From contig WBZZ01001061.1 in assembly GCA_019918135.1 (NCBI GenBank), forward strand, positions 1 to 64,000: a stretch of 64,000 bases of DNA, given 5' to 3'. Under the pieces are notes generated by a model. It had not been told where the DNA came from and searched no databases. It worked only from the letters and a program-made list of their open reading frames with translations. Made by a program: the position numbers and the translations under genes. Shown piece by piece: positions 1-9,218 of the stretch; within the stretch, counting starts at the first letter, position 1, and each line of letters opens with the position of its first letter. This DNA comes from Paulinella micropora. Lineage: Eukaryota > Cercozoa > Imbricatea > Euglyphida > Paulinellidae.

Positions 1-599
1 GGAAGGACTGAGGATGAACCCGTTTGCGGCCAGGTGTGTGCAACCTAGCACCCGCGGTGCGAGTGTGTGAGCAAAGAGAGAGAGAGAGAGAGGGGGGGGG
101 GGAGAGAAACCAGGTAGGGCGGAGTGAGAGATGGGGAAAGAGAGAAATTTGGGGGTGACGGCAAAAAACACAGTCGCGGGCACGGGGAGATCTTGCCCCG
201 AAAAGAATATTGGCGTGCCGCAAATTCAGGCAAGATTATCGGCGCCTTTGCAGCGAAATTCACCGTATCTTGAGAAAAAAGATTTGCTCAGGACCGGGGG
301 GGGGGCCGCCAGTGCAGACAGGTTCTACTCCCCCCGCCCGCCGCCGCTCGCTCGCAAATGTGCGGGAAGAGGGGTCGGAGGAAAAAAGGAGAGCCGAAAG
401 GTCAGGACCACGCGAGTCCTCCGCACATTTCCCCCTCTCTGGCCCCCCCCCCCCCCCGCTCCTTTTCCTTGGGGGCACCCATGTTTCTTTTGCTATAGCT
501 TTGGCGGGCGTGCGCCAGAGAAAGAATAACAAAAAGAGAGAGCAAGGGGAATCCAAGTTAGTTTCTTTCCACTCTTTTCCCCCTCCTCTCTGTATTCAC
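1..599. other. GC-rich upstream region of the first gene
   Basis: No convincing gene is seen here. A (GA)n/G-run microsatellite lies at about 74-105, and long C-runs and G-runs occur at about 297-305 and 444-460. A short piece at about 211-262 resembles the non-foldback repeat found beside the Z genes (GTGCCGCAA... followed by GCGAAATTCACCG), so that repeat also occurs upstream of this gene. A pyrimidine-rich stretch at about 563-595 directly precedes the start codon at 600. Open frames crossing the region are composition-driven. Confidence 0.5.
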
Positions 600-1682
600 A
601 TGCTGCCGCTGCTGCTGCTAAACGCTGCGGTTGCGTTCGGTGCGGTCTGGGGCGATTCCACTGCCTTTGCGAGGGTTCGCTCGGTAATTCCGCTAGGATC
701 AGGGTCCCAAGTCCGCGTCGTCGTTGAATCGCGTGGTTGTGTCGACTCGATCTGTAGATCGTTAGTCAGCTTCACCGACAATGGGCAAGAGTTTCAAGTG
801 CCCCTAGCAGTTTCCGCGCCCTTTGTCGAGTACAACGAATTAGATCTCATAGGGTTCGCTCCGTCGTGGACGCGGACCGTCACGGCGAGCGTGTCACTCA
901 CGGACGACGTGGACGAGGGGATGCTGGCGCGCACCGTCAATGACTTCTTGAATCAGACGTGGGACCCCCTGTCGAACAAAACCAATTCGAGCAATGACAA
1001 GTCGCTGCAGGACCCCGGCACGCCGCCGGCGCCGCACGAAACCAACCCCAACGGCACAGTCGATCTCTTCGGGAATGCGCTGAACATACTGAACCAGCAG
1101 GACACCAACGGCACGCATCGCCGCCGTGCGCTGCTACAGGCAATCGCAAGCAATCTGACGCTTAACGAGATCCAAACCGTGTGCACCGAATTCTCGAACG
1201 CCTGGAAAGAGCTCAAGCAGCTGAGCCTGGACGCGGTCAAGACCATCAACCTGACCAAGGCGGCCGACGAAAGCGCGGAGACCGACGCCGCCACGGTGCT
1301 CGCCGACTGCCTGGCCAGCTCGCTCACGGCCGTGTCTTCCAAGTGCCTGGACCTCAAGACCTGCGCCGAGAACGAGGTGCAGAACATCAAGTATGAACTT
1401 GACCTGAAATTGTCCAACGCGTACACCACGGAGCTGTTGTACCTGCGCAACATGTACACGCGCGAGCTGGACCAGTTCAAGGGTTCCACCGAATTCAGCG
1501 ATGAATGGAACTCGATGGTGGATTCGTACCAGGCGACTAATACGCAGATCGGCGCGGCCAGGGACCAGGTGCAGGGTCTGCTCAACCGCGTAGACTCCGC
1601 GGTGTCGTCGCTGGAGGAGCAGTTGAACGCGGGGGAAAATATCGGTGTCGTCGCGAAGGACATTTCGGCAATCACTGTGTAG
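600..1682 (+). CDS. Predicted secreted or envelope-type glycoprotein with C-terminal coiled coil; 3' end replaced by a foldback repeat
   Basis: I do not recognise the family. The start at 600 is preferred because it opens directly with a signal-peptide-like stretch (MLPLLLLNAAVAFGAVWG) after a pyrimidine tract; the same frame is open further upstream but is low complexity. About 360 residues are encoded. The N-terminal half looks beta-rich with paired cysteines, the middle has many N-glycosylation sequons (NQT, NKT, NGT, NLT), and the last 150 residues are heptad-like with four clustered cysteines (SSKCLDLKTC). The final dozen residues (AKDISAITV) are translated from the foldback repeat at 1651-1813, so the natural C-terminus, where a membrane anchor might be expected, is not present. 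No relative of this gene lies elsewhere in the window. Confidence 0.6.
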   Translation: MLPLLLLNAAVAFGAVWGDSTAFARVRSVIPLGSGSQVRVVVESRGCVDSICRSLVSFTDNGQEFQVPLAVSAPFVEYNELDLIGFAPSWTRTVTASVSLTDDVDEGMLARTVNDFLNQTWDPLSNKTNSSNDKSLQDPGTPPAPHETNPNGTVDLFGNALNILNQQDTNGTHRRRALLQAIASNLTLNEIQTVCTEFSNAWKELKQLSLDAVKTINLTKAADESAETDAATVLADCLASSLTAVSSKCLDLKTCAENEVQNIKYELDLKLSNAYTTELLYLRNMYTRELDQFKGSTEFSDEWNSMVDSYQATNTQIGAARDQVQGLLNRVDSAVSSLEEQLNAGENIGVVAKDISAITV

Positions 1683-1813
1683 CGACAGAAAATTTTTCGG
1701 GAGAGATTGTCGGGCGGGGAAAAAATTAAAGGTGCAAAAAAATTCCCCGCCCGCCTTTTTTTCCCTAAAAATTTTCTGTCGCTACACAGTGATTGCCGAA
1801 ATGTCCTTCGCGA
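1651..1813. repeat. Foldback (MITE-like) repeat, copy 1
   Basis: This 163-bp element has near-perfect terminal inverted repeats starting TCGCGAAGGACATTTCGGCA and ending in the complement. The complementarity continues inwards through CACTGTGTAGCGACAGAAAA to a core with GGCGGGCGGGGAA and its complement. It is the most symmetrical of seven copies in the window. It contains no gene and lies across the 3' end of the gene at 600-1682. The form is that of a non-autonomous DNA transposon; no transposase is present in the window. Confidence 0.85.
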
Positions 1814-1936
1814 AAAAAATTTTTCTGTGGTGTGCCGCAATTTGCGGCAAAATACGAGTGTCCGTATCTCCCGGAATCTTTCACCTTTGGCGCGAAATTC
1901 ACCGGAAAACCGAAACTAGTGAAAAAAAATTTTTTT
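1814..1936. repeat. Spacer repeat with GCCGCAATTTGCGGC dyad
   Basis: About 120 bp between two foldback elements. It carries the dyad GCCGCAATTTGCGGC (1834-1848), then AAAATACGAGTGTCCGTA and GGCGCGAAATTCACCGG. The same order of words recurs at 2115-2250, in shortened form at 211-262, and in inverted orientation beside the other Z genes. It looks like an intergenic repeat of the GC-rich source DNA, separate from the foldback element. Confidence 0.7.
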
Positions 1937-2095
1937 GCAAAGGACATTTCGGCAATTGAAAGGTAGCCAGAGAAAATGTTTCGGGAGAGATTGTCGGGCG
2001 GGGAAAAAATTAAAGGTGCAAAAAAATTCCCCGCCCGCCTTTTTTTCCCTAAAAATTTTCTGTCGCTACACAGTGATTGCCGAAATGTCCTTTGC
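1937..2095. repeat. Foldback (MITE-like) repeat, copy 2
   Basis: About 159 bp. The left arm begins GCAAAGGACATTTCGGCAATT, trimmed here to the shared core, and the right arm ends CCGAAATGTCCTTTGC. The two arms differ in their middle (GAAAGGTAGCC on one side, CACTGTGTAGC on the other), so this copy is a slightly different subtype from copy 1. The G/C core is shared with it. Confidence 0.85.
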
Positions 2096-2317
2096 GAAAA
2101 AAAAATTTATTTGCGTGCCGCAATTTGCGGCAAAATACGAGTGTCCGTAAAATCTCGGCACCGCGCTGGCGAACACCAAGAAATTGGGTCGGCGGTGCCA
2201 CAAATGTAGCCGGTACTTTTGGCGCGCTTGGTGCGAAATTCACCGGGATCCGGATTTTTTGTTTTTACAAGAAATTAAAAAAATCTTAACCAACATTTAA
2301 GAAAAACGGTGCCTTTT
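2096..2317. repeat. Z-gene 3' flank with spacer repeat
   Basis: This stretch lies between the second foldback element and the 3' end of the first Z gene. It repeats the dyad GCCGCAATTTGCGGC (2117-2131) and the CGAGTGTCCGTA and GCGAAATTCACCGG words, with a longer interior than the 1814-1936 copy. An A/T-rich tail (about 2255-2300) adjoins the Z stop and probably holds its transcript end. No gene is seen. Confidence 0.6.
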
Positions 2318-4602
2318 CTAGCTCTGGGCCTGCACTGGCGGACTGCGCTGCAAGAGCTGCAGCTGTGCTGGAGGCGCGCGGCCCTGCTGGCACATCCAGC
2401 CCACATCGACCTCGAACAGCTGGAAGCCCGCGGGGAAATCGCGCACTACTGTCTGTGGCTGCGCCGGCCTGTACTTTGAACGCAAGACAATGCCCAACAA
2501 TGGCCCCTGGGCCCCGAGCACCACGATGTCAAGCATGCCGCCGGGCGCCGCGTGGCCCAGGCTCTCGTCCAAGTTATCAAAGTCCGAGAGCCGCCAGGGC
2601 GCCAGCACTGCGGGCTTGATCAACGGCAGCCACAAGGCGCCGTCCGCGGGGTAGCTGCCGAGCACGCCCCGGTGCTGGTTCGTAAACTCGTGCGACGCCT
2701 GCAGCGGGCCCCACGACAGCCGGCCGCCCTTGGTTCTTTCGCGCAACCAGCGGCACAGCTTGTCCCTGGCCTTGTAGCGCGTGTCGTCGCCGCGAATGCC
2801 GTGCGTCAGCGGCGACAAGGGCGGCAGCGCGCAGCCCAGCGAGTCGGCGAGACCGCGCGCTTCGCCAAAACACGGCGGCAGCTTCCGTGCCCGTTCGGCC
2901 CAGCCCACTGTCGGGTCGCGCAGCAAGGCGAGCCAGCCGAGCCCGCGGTACTTGCCGAAGCGGATCGTCGTGCCCTTGTTCTCGCGCACGAGCTGCAGCA
3001 GCCTCATAAGTTGTTTGGCGCGCTCCACGTCGCGTGCGTCGGCCGGGACAGACAGCATGCGCACTTTCCCGATCAGGCCCTGCAGCTTGTCCAGCGCGTC
3101 GCGGCGGCCGCCGCACGCCACCACCTCGTTCGCGGCCTGCAACAGCGAGTTCAGGCAAGCGGCCGCGCCAGCTGGCGGACGGCTGGCGTAGCAGGGCAGG
3201 TCGCACTCCAGCTCCAGCCGCTTGCCCGCCAGGCCGGCCCACGCCTCGGCGCTCCTCCACGCGGGCCGTTGCTGGTACAGAAACACCGCGTCGACCCCGC
3301 CGAACACGCGCGCCAGCCGGCACTGGCAGCACGTCCAATACTGCCAGCCGCCGCCGTGCCAGCCGCGAATCTCGGGCGTACCGTAGAACTCGTCCTGCGT
3401 GTGCCCGCCGGGCACCGCAGCTTGAGCCAGGCGCCCCCCGGCACGTTCGTCACTTCTACGACGCGCGTGGCGTCCGCTGTTGCCCAGCGCCTAGGTGACA
3501 GTTTCGCGTCCTGGTGGCAGTGCGCCTGGCCGCTGTGCAGCAGCGCCAGCACTTCGCCCACGGTCGTCTTCCATTCGTACTGGCACGTGCACAACAGCGT
3601 CAGAGCGGTGTCGCGGCTCTGCGGCGCCGCCGGCGTCGCCGCCAGCGGCGGCGGCTCGGGTGCACTTGGGTGGCTGCGCACCCAGAGCGGGCCGCATTTC
3701 ACGGCGTACTCGTCGGGCGCCAGCGCGCGCGCGGGCGGCAACGCTGAGCCCAGCGCCGCCTCCAGGCAACGTTGCGCCTGCGCCCACACGCCGCCGCACA
3801 GGGGGCAGCCCCGGAAGGACCCCACGTACTCTTTTTGCCGCACACCGCACACGGTGCAGCGGAGCGACACCGTGTGGTCCGGCGCCGAGGGCCACTGCTT
3901 CTGCGGCCCTTGCAGAAACTCGACGTACGGCCACCCCTTCGCACCCCGGCAGCGCTGCAGGGACCACTCTTCCTCGCAGTGCCTGCCGTTGGCTTGCAAC
4001 AGTTCCGCCGGCGACGGGCCCCAGTCGCTATTGCACACGTGGCACCACAGCCGCAACCCGTTCTCGAACGGCGGCGTGCTCCGCCACTCGACCGCGGGCG
4101 GGAAGCCCTGGCCGCTGTGTGCAGTGGCTTTCTGCCATTCTGCGTGCAGCGCGGCGCGCAGCTTGCCTGCCTCGCCGCCGCAGTGAGCAGAGTACGTGCA
4201 CCCCCGGAAGTCGTCTACTGTTTGCCAGCCACAGTCGGCGCTGCACAGGCGGCACGTGCCCCTGACTTGCCAATTGTCTTGGCTGTACCTGACTTCCTCG
4301 AACTCGAAGTCCGACCAGCTGCCCAGCTGGCAACGCAGCAGCGACCAGCCGGGGCAGTGCGCCTTGGGCCCTGCCACGAGGTCTTCTGCGCTAAACGTTA
4401 GCTGTTGGAGACAGATCAGGCACTTGAAGTGCAAGGGCTGCGCGCCGCTCACGTGCACCACCGACGGCGCGAAGGGGTGGCCGGGCAGCGACAGCGGCAG
4501 CTTGTGCGCTGCCAACGCGCGGTCAAGCGCGGACGGCCCGGGCTTTTCCAGCGGCGGCGGCTCTGACAGTCTGCGCCTCTTGGGGCTGGCCGGGGTGGAC
4601 AT
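2318..4602 (-). pseudogene. Z gene, copy 1: Cys-rich repeated zinc-ribbon-like protein (broken, about one break)
   Basis: This is the inverted copy of the gene seen whole at 18603-20888 and 26346-28631, and nearly identical to them. The start at 4602 gives MSTPASPKRRRLSEPPP, a Lys/Arg-rich start that could be a nuclear signal. The body carries serial Cys pairs (CLIC, CRLC, CHVC, CTVC, CPLC, CCQC) in zinc-ribbon-like modules. It diverges from the E gene across 4603-4992. The frame is broken about once, so this copy is probably not expressed as the full protein. Confidence 0.75.
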
Positions 4603-4992
4603 TGCAAAACAACAACCCCCACAAGCAGTTCGGCGACGGCTTTTTTGCCAGGGGGGAGGTCCTGGGCAGAAGAGGGAGAAGAGAAAGGAGACCGGGGGAG
4701 GAAATGTAAGCAGTGCTTGTGTTTTTTGCCTTGGCCCCCCTGCAAAGGAGGGGAGGGCGAGAGTAGGAATTCCGGTCTTTTTTTGTTTCTCTCTTGGAGC
4801 GAGAAAGTGCGTGTGAAGTGCGCCTGTTTCAGGAAGGGGGGGGGCCGGCTCCGCGGCCCCCCCCCCCTCTCCCACCCGCCCTTTCCTTCATACCTTTGCA
4901 GGCGTGTCCGGGGAAATGGGGGGGGGAGAGAGGGCGGAGCCGGCCCCCCCCCTGCCAGCTGGCCAAAATCACCCCCCTCCCCCACAATCACC
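4603..4992. promoter_or_regulatory. Divergent Z/E promoter region with G/C tracts and long inverted repeat
   Basis: This 390-bp spacer separates the two divergent genes Z (minus) and E (plus) and should hold both promoters. It contains poly-G/poly-C runs at about 4836-4870 and 4917-4955. An inverted pair, GGGGGCCGGCTCCGC near 4838-4854 and GCGGAGCCGGCCCCC near 4934-4950, could form a large hairpin or G-quadruplexes. The part near the Z start is pyrimidine/purine-biased. The same spacer recurs at 18209-18602 and 25953-26345. No classical TATA box is obvious. Confidence 0.6.
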
Positions 4993-7011
4993 ATGCAGTG
5001 CTTCTGGGCCCTTGGCCTGGTGCATGTACTAGTTGCTGATATCTCAGGCTGGCAGCTCTGCGGCGGCGAGCTGCACCTGGAACGCTGCAGAAATCTTCGC
5101 TTCGTGCTGTGCGCGCGGCCGGGCGGCCGCGCGGACGTGCCAAGACTCACGGTGTACCTGGAAACCTTCTTCTACAACCACACGCGAAGGCGCAGGGCCG
5201 TCGTGCCCTTGTCCCCACGCGTCCCCACTAACCACACCCAACCGCCTACTAGCTATGTCGGCAACTTCAAGCCCGACCATTCCTTTGACAACTACACGTT
5301 CGTCTTGAGCACAACGGGCGGCCAAAACAACGTGGCGGCCCCGGACTGGCCCGGCCAAACCCTGTGTGGCACACAAGCCGACCGCCTGCCGGCGCCCAGC
5401 GGGGGGGTCGTGATCCACCGCCTGGTCCTGGACAGGGTTTACGACCGGTGCCCCTTGCCGACCATGGCTTGCGAGCCCTTGCTGCTGCACGGGGTGCCCG
5501 CGCCGCACGATTTCACACTGCATCTTGTTGGCCAGGCCAGACCCGACGAGGCTGGCAGCCTGGCCTTGGCCGCGGACGGCACCCTACCGCTTGTGGTGCG
5601 CCGGCAGGGGGGGGCCCACGCCACGGCCGGCGGGGGGGGCCCTCCGAGCAAGCCCACTTTTTCGCCGCTCTGTACAACCCGGAACAGATTGCCGGTCTGG
5701 TCGTGCTGCCCTTCAATGCTACGCTCCGGGGTTACCGGCTAGCGGCGCGCTTTGCGGGGCTCGGGCTCGATGGCCGCGGCGGCGTCTTCAACTACACGCT
5801 CGCCGTCCACCTAGTCAATTACTACGGCCACGCCTCGCCCCGGTAGGACTCGTCCTGGTTCACGAGCTATTGGGGCGGGCCGGACACGCTGGCCAACACC
5901 CGCGAGGGCTGCAGCCGCAGGTGCACCACGTACCTGGGGCGGTGTGAGCCAGGAGCCGCTGGGCGCGCCGTACCCCATCAACGTGTGGCCGCACCTCAAT
6001 CACGGCGGGGCGCTCGAGCAAACGGCGCTGGTGCCCCGCAGGCTGCGCCTAATAACCGTCAGCGTGCCGCCGCAGGTGTCGTCGCCGCCGCTCCCCTGCT
6101 CGGACGTGCCGCCGGAGGCCCTGCTGGCGGGCCTCTACCGCCGGCCGGCCGCGGGGCCGGCGGAGCAGCCGGGCAAGGACGTCCTGTACGAATTCGGCGC
6201 GCTGACGCCCCGCGAGCTGCGTTGGGAGCCGCGGTCCTGTTCGGGCGGCTTGCCCGAGCTCAGCGCGGACGAGATCCTGAAGCGCCTGGCGCACTACCGC
6301 GTGCGCAAATTGGTTGCCTTTGGCGACTCCATGAGCAGGGAGGCGGTGGAAATGATGAGCGACCTCGTGTGCCCTGCGTGCGGCTTGTCTGCAGAATTTA
6401 ATACAGTCAGCGTCAACCTGACCAGCACCAGCGCCGTCACGTTCGGGTTCGAGCCGCTGCACTACGGCCTGGACAACAACGAAGTTTACCTAGGACAACC
6501 GCAGCTGTACAGCCGCGCCTTGCTGCGGGGCCTGGGCTTTTCCGAGAGCACCGATCCCGTCGTCATAGCCCAGGAACTAGCAGCGGCGCCCGACATTTCT
6601 CTCTTGTGTCCATCCATGGGGTACGTGCCGCACACGGTCACGCCCGAGTTCTGGGCGCAGGTCGGCGACGCGCTGGCAGTGCACCTGGCCAACCGTTTCC
6701 TGTACCACGCGTCCCCTCACAAAGCTCTGTACCTGTACATCGAGCCCGTGCCCTGGTCTCGGCTGGACTTCAACACCCCGCAGCGCACCCGCCAACTCTG
6801 GCAGGTCCTGACGGCTCGCCTCAACTCGGCCCTTACCGGCACTCCCGTCATTGACGTCTCCCCCTTTTCGGAATCCGTGCCCGGGGCTTGCAGTGACGGT
6901 TTGCACTACTACTCGCACTTCAGACGCTGGAATCCACAAGCTTGGGCCTCGGTTCAGTACATTTTTCAATACATCTTTTACTCGCTCGAAAATAAAGCAA
7001 ACACTACCTGA
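4993..7011 (+). pseudogene. E gene, copy 1: secreted GDS/PC-esterase-like protein (interrupted, one or two breaks)
   Basis: The start at 4993 opens a signal-peptide-like stretch (MQCFWALGLVHVLVADISG). The N-terminal half is a Cys-containing, N-glycosylated region of unknown family. The C-terminal half has the hallmarks of PC-esterase/NXPE/TBL-type acyl-esterases: a GDS block (VAFGDSMSREAVEMM, about 6313-6357) and a late DGLHYY block near 6895-6912 in the place of the usual Asp-x-x-His. Such enzymes add or remove acetyl groups on surface glycans; that role here is inference. An AATAAA lies at about 6990, just before the stop. All long copies of E in the window are interrupted in the middle. 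Confidence 0.65.
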
Positions 7012-7273
7012 AAAAGCTTAACCATATGCACTCGGGGGGAGGAAAAAAAACACGGGGACTGGGCTGGGGGGGGGGGCGGAAGGGGAACCGTTGCGCCGTG
7101 CAGACATTTTGTTTTTGGGCTCCTTTCTTTCGCAAGGAGAGGAAGAGGGAGGGGGGGGGCCCGTAATTAAGGCCCCGCTCTTTTCTGCTGACTTTTTTTG
7201 TGTGTTTTTGCAAGCAAAAGTCAAAAAACTTGTACCTACCTTTTTTTTCCCATCTTCCCGCGCTGGAAAGCAC
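7012..7273. promoter_or_regulatory. E-S intergenic region with poly-G tract
   Basis: This 262-bp gap separates the co-oriented E and S genes. It contains an A8 tract, a G9-10 tract near 7066-7075 and another near 7152-7160, then TTTTTTTGTGTGTTTTTGC and TTTTTTTTCCC before the S start. The frame of S is open through part of it, but its low complexity suggests a leader or promoter rather than coding sequence. Identical spacers precede all four S genes. Confidence 0.45.
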
Positions 7274-7774
7274 ATGACCCGAGCCCCGCTCTACCAGAGG
7301 ATTGCCCGCCGGTGCCAGCGAGAGGCCGCGCAAGGTGACGGCCGGGCCCAGTCCTACCTTGGGCTCTTGTACTACGATGGCAAGGGCGTGGCCCAAGACT
7401 TTGCCCTGGCAGTGCAGTGGTATACCTTGGCAGCTACACAGGACTACGCGCGTGGCCAATACCTGCTCGCTGGCTGTTACCTAAACGGTAAGGGAGTGGC
7501 GGCGGACACTGCCAAAGCCCTGGAGTGGTACAAGGCTGCGGCCGCGCAGAACCACACCGGCGCCCTGCGGATGCTGGGCATTTTTTACTGTTGTGGCCGC
7601 GTCGTGGCCGAAGACCGCGCCACGGCCAGGGAGTGGTTTAAGCGAGCAGCCGCGCAGGGCGACGCCAGGTCCCTGCGGTGGCTCGCCGGGAAGAGCATGA
7701 AGCCCAGCACGCCAACCCCCGCGTCGTCAGGCTCTGTCAAAACACTTGTCACGCTCCCGGGGCCATCATGCTAG
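7274..7774 (+). CDS. S gene, copy 1: Sel1-repeat protein
   Basis: A 166-residue protein starting MTRAPLYQRIARRCQREA. It has three to four Sel1-like repeats, recognisable by the spaced AQ(S)YLGLLYYDGKGV, ARGQYLLAGCYLNGKGV, GALRMLGIFYCCGRVV and A..WY/WF..AA words. Sel1 repeats form alpha-alpha superhelices that bind partner proteins; the partner is unknown. A low-complexity tail rich in Ser/Thr/Pro ends the protein. No signal peptide or membrane segment is visible from this start. A start further upstream (7091) is possible but would add residues read from homopolymer-rich DNA. It lies downstream of E and converges on M. Confidence 0.85.
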   Translation: MTRAPLYQRIARRCQREAAQGDGRAQSYLGLLYYDGKGVAQDFALAVQWYTLAATQDYARGQYLLAGCYLNGKGVAADTAKALEWYKAAAAQNHTGALRMLGIFYCCGRVVAEDRATAREWFKRAAAQGDARSLRWLAGKSMKPSTPTPASSGSVKTLVTLPGPSC

Positions 7775-7838
7775 AACGTGTATTTTTATTAAAAAAAGAC
7801 TTTTTTAAAAATCCAAAACTTCCGAGCCAGGCGCACGG
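7775..7838. terminator. Shared A/T hairpin and polyadenylation region between convergent S and M
   Basis: The 64-bp gap between the convergent S and M genes contains TTTTTATTAAAAAAAG followed by CTTTTTTAAAAAT, which can fold into a short A/T hairpin (about 7784-7812). On the minus strand TTTTTATT reads as AATAAAAA, a fit to a polyadenylation signal for M. All four S/M pairs keep this structure. Confidence 0.6.
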
Positions 7839-8396
7839 TCACGTACATTTGTGCGCGCTGGTAGCCGCGCGACCTGCCGCGTTGTTTGGTGACGACGGAG
7901 TGCGGAAAAGCCCCATGATACCAACTTGTTCTTTGCTGGGTTGTCCCGCGGGCGGTGACAGCTGCGCTGCCACATACAAGAGGCACAACAAGTCTCCAGC
8001 AGGCCCGACGTCTGGCAGCGTGGCGCGAACACTGGCAAAGCACGGCTGCCGTAGACCCTCCTGCGACACGTAGCGGAGCGTCACCGCGCCGTCCAGCGCC
8101 AAATTTACGAACAACACTCCGCCCGTGTTACTCGGTGGTACGAGGGCTAGTAGTTCTTGCTGCAAGGGCCCGCCTACTATCCGGGCCGTGCGCATGAAGC
8201 GACGCAGGCGCTTGAACTGCCACACGTTATCGGATCCCTCTCGGCACCAGTTTCTGTGGCTTTGCTTCCAGTTGTCTCGCTGGCACTGCTTGCTGCAGTA
8301 CGTCGCGAAATGGCACCGCCCACACTTGAGAAAGCGGGGCTGCTCTGGTTCCTGCTTGACCTGGCACCCGAAGCACCTCACCGTGTACCACACCAT
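7839..8396 (-). CDS. M gene, copy 1: MYND-type zinc-finger protein
   Basis: A 185-residue protein starting MVWYTVRCFGCQVKQEPEQ. Residues about 8-50 fit the MYND zinc finger: CFGC, then CGRCHFATYC, SKQCQRDNW and SHRNWC, giving paired Cys ligands with a final His/Cys pair. MYND fingers mediate protein-protein contacts, often in chromatin regulators, and are frequent in large DNA viruses and protists. The C-terminal two thirds have no recognised domain. The start is just inside the GC-rich side of the composition switch; upstream is AT-rich Polinton-like DNA with TTAATTAAAATATA, a possible promoter. Confidence 0.85.
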   Translation of the reverse strand: MVWYTVRCFGCQVKQEPEQPRFLKCGRCHFATYCSKQCQRDNWKQSHRNWCREGSDNVWQFKRLRRFMRTARIVGGPLQQELLALVPPSNTGGVLFVNLALDGAVTLRYVSQEGLRQPCFASVRATLPDVGPAGDLLCLLYVAAQLSPPAGQPSKEQVGIMGLFRTPSSPNNAAGRAATSAHKCT

Positions 8397-8438
8397 GTGT
8401 GTGCCTCTCCACGGTGTGTTTCCATCGCTATATTTTAA

Positions 8439-9213
8439 TTAACCGAGAAATTCCAAACAAATAACAATTCTTCCAGCTAGCAGGTCAGTTTCAATATTAC
8501 CGCTGTCTGTTTTAAGCACTTTAAATGTGTATTGTCTGTCGGTCCAGCCTACTACACCCAAATTGTAGCTGAAATTGGAAATGTTCGCCGTGTTGCTGTC
8601 AGCGAATGTGCCGATAATGCCGATGCGGTCCATATAAAGGATTTTCGTTTTCGTTTCAGAAGAGTCATTCATATAGTGGATAAACTTAACATTCATTCTA
8701 GTTGGGGTAAAGCTCAATTGAATTTTTTGTCAAATGTCTTGCTACCATTAACTCCTCCTGGAAAATCATTACTTAGAAAAATAATCTGTTGGTATTTATA
8801 GTCTGTCATTGTGATACCCTCTATACTAATGCTCATAAACCTTTTATTAATTAATATTTCTGCTCGGACCGCTTGTGATTTCTATTCACGGGTTAGTGAT
8901 AAAAAATGAAAGTTGTGTGTGGTGTATTCAAAAAGGAATAGAAACCAAATTTAAATGTGTTTTCATAAATAACGGAAATAATGATTGTCGTAGTTTTGAT
9001 GAAGCTATTCCGCTAATCTGTGCTGGTGATGCTTCTTGGTATAAAACTCAGCTATATGAATGTTCACTTCTTTGAACTAGAAGGCGAAGGAAGGCAGATG
9101 CCAATGAGTAAGGTCAAAATACCTACATAAGTGTTGGCCGTTTCGCACTGAATGTTTTTTTCAGATAACCTCACGATACAAAGGGTTATAATCGCGATAA
9201 TTATACCCATGAG
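8439..9213. mobile_element. Polinton-like element fragment, copy 1 (three small genes, broken)
   Basis: An AT-rich fragment abutting the GC-rich cassette. Its parts, in order, are: the 3' part of a small conserved protein (minus; GIIGTFADSNTANISNFSY...), the small Cys-rich secreted-type gene (plus), and the 3' part of the two-helix membrane protein gene (minus). The same order occurs in Polinton-like elements 1 and 2 at 47580-48599 and 61139-62111, where a packaging ATPase gene follows; here the GC-rich M gene follows instead. The fragment is broken in places. Its proteins differ from both full elements by several substitutions, so it derives from a third element. Confidence 0.8.
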
Positions 9214-9218
9214 CTACT

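Noticed and set aside
74-105. GA/G-run as a telomeric repeat
   Set aside because: It is a short simple-sequence run without a regular telomere unit.
2552-4186. Long plus-strand open frames opposite the Z gene, and similar frames opposite E, S and M
   Set aside because: They are antisense shadows in very GC-rich coding DNA; they lack motifs and are Arg/Ala/Pro-rich, while the opposite strand shows clear domains.
4645-4992. Upstream extension of the E gene frame
   Set aside because: The added residues come from G/C and purine tracts; the signal peptide begins exactly at 4993.
7091-7273. Upstream extension of the S gene frame
   Set aside because: It is read from homopolymer-rich spacer DNA whose length varies between copies; in one copy the frame begins differently, which speaks for a non-coding leader.
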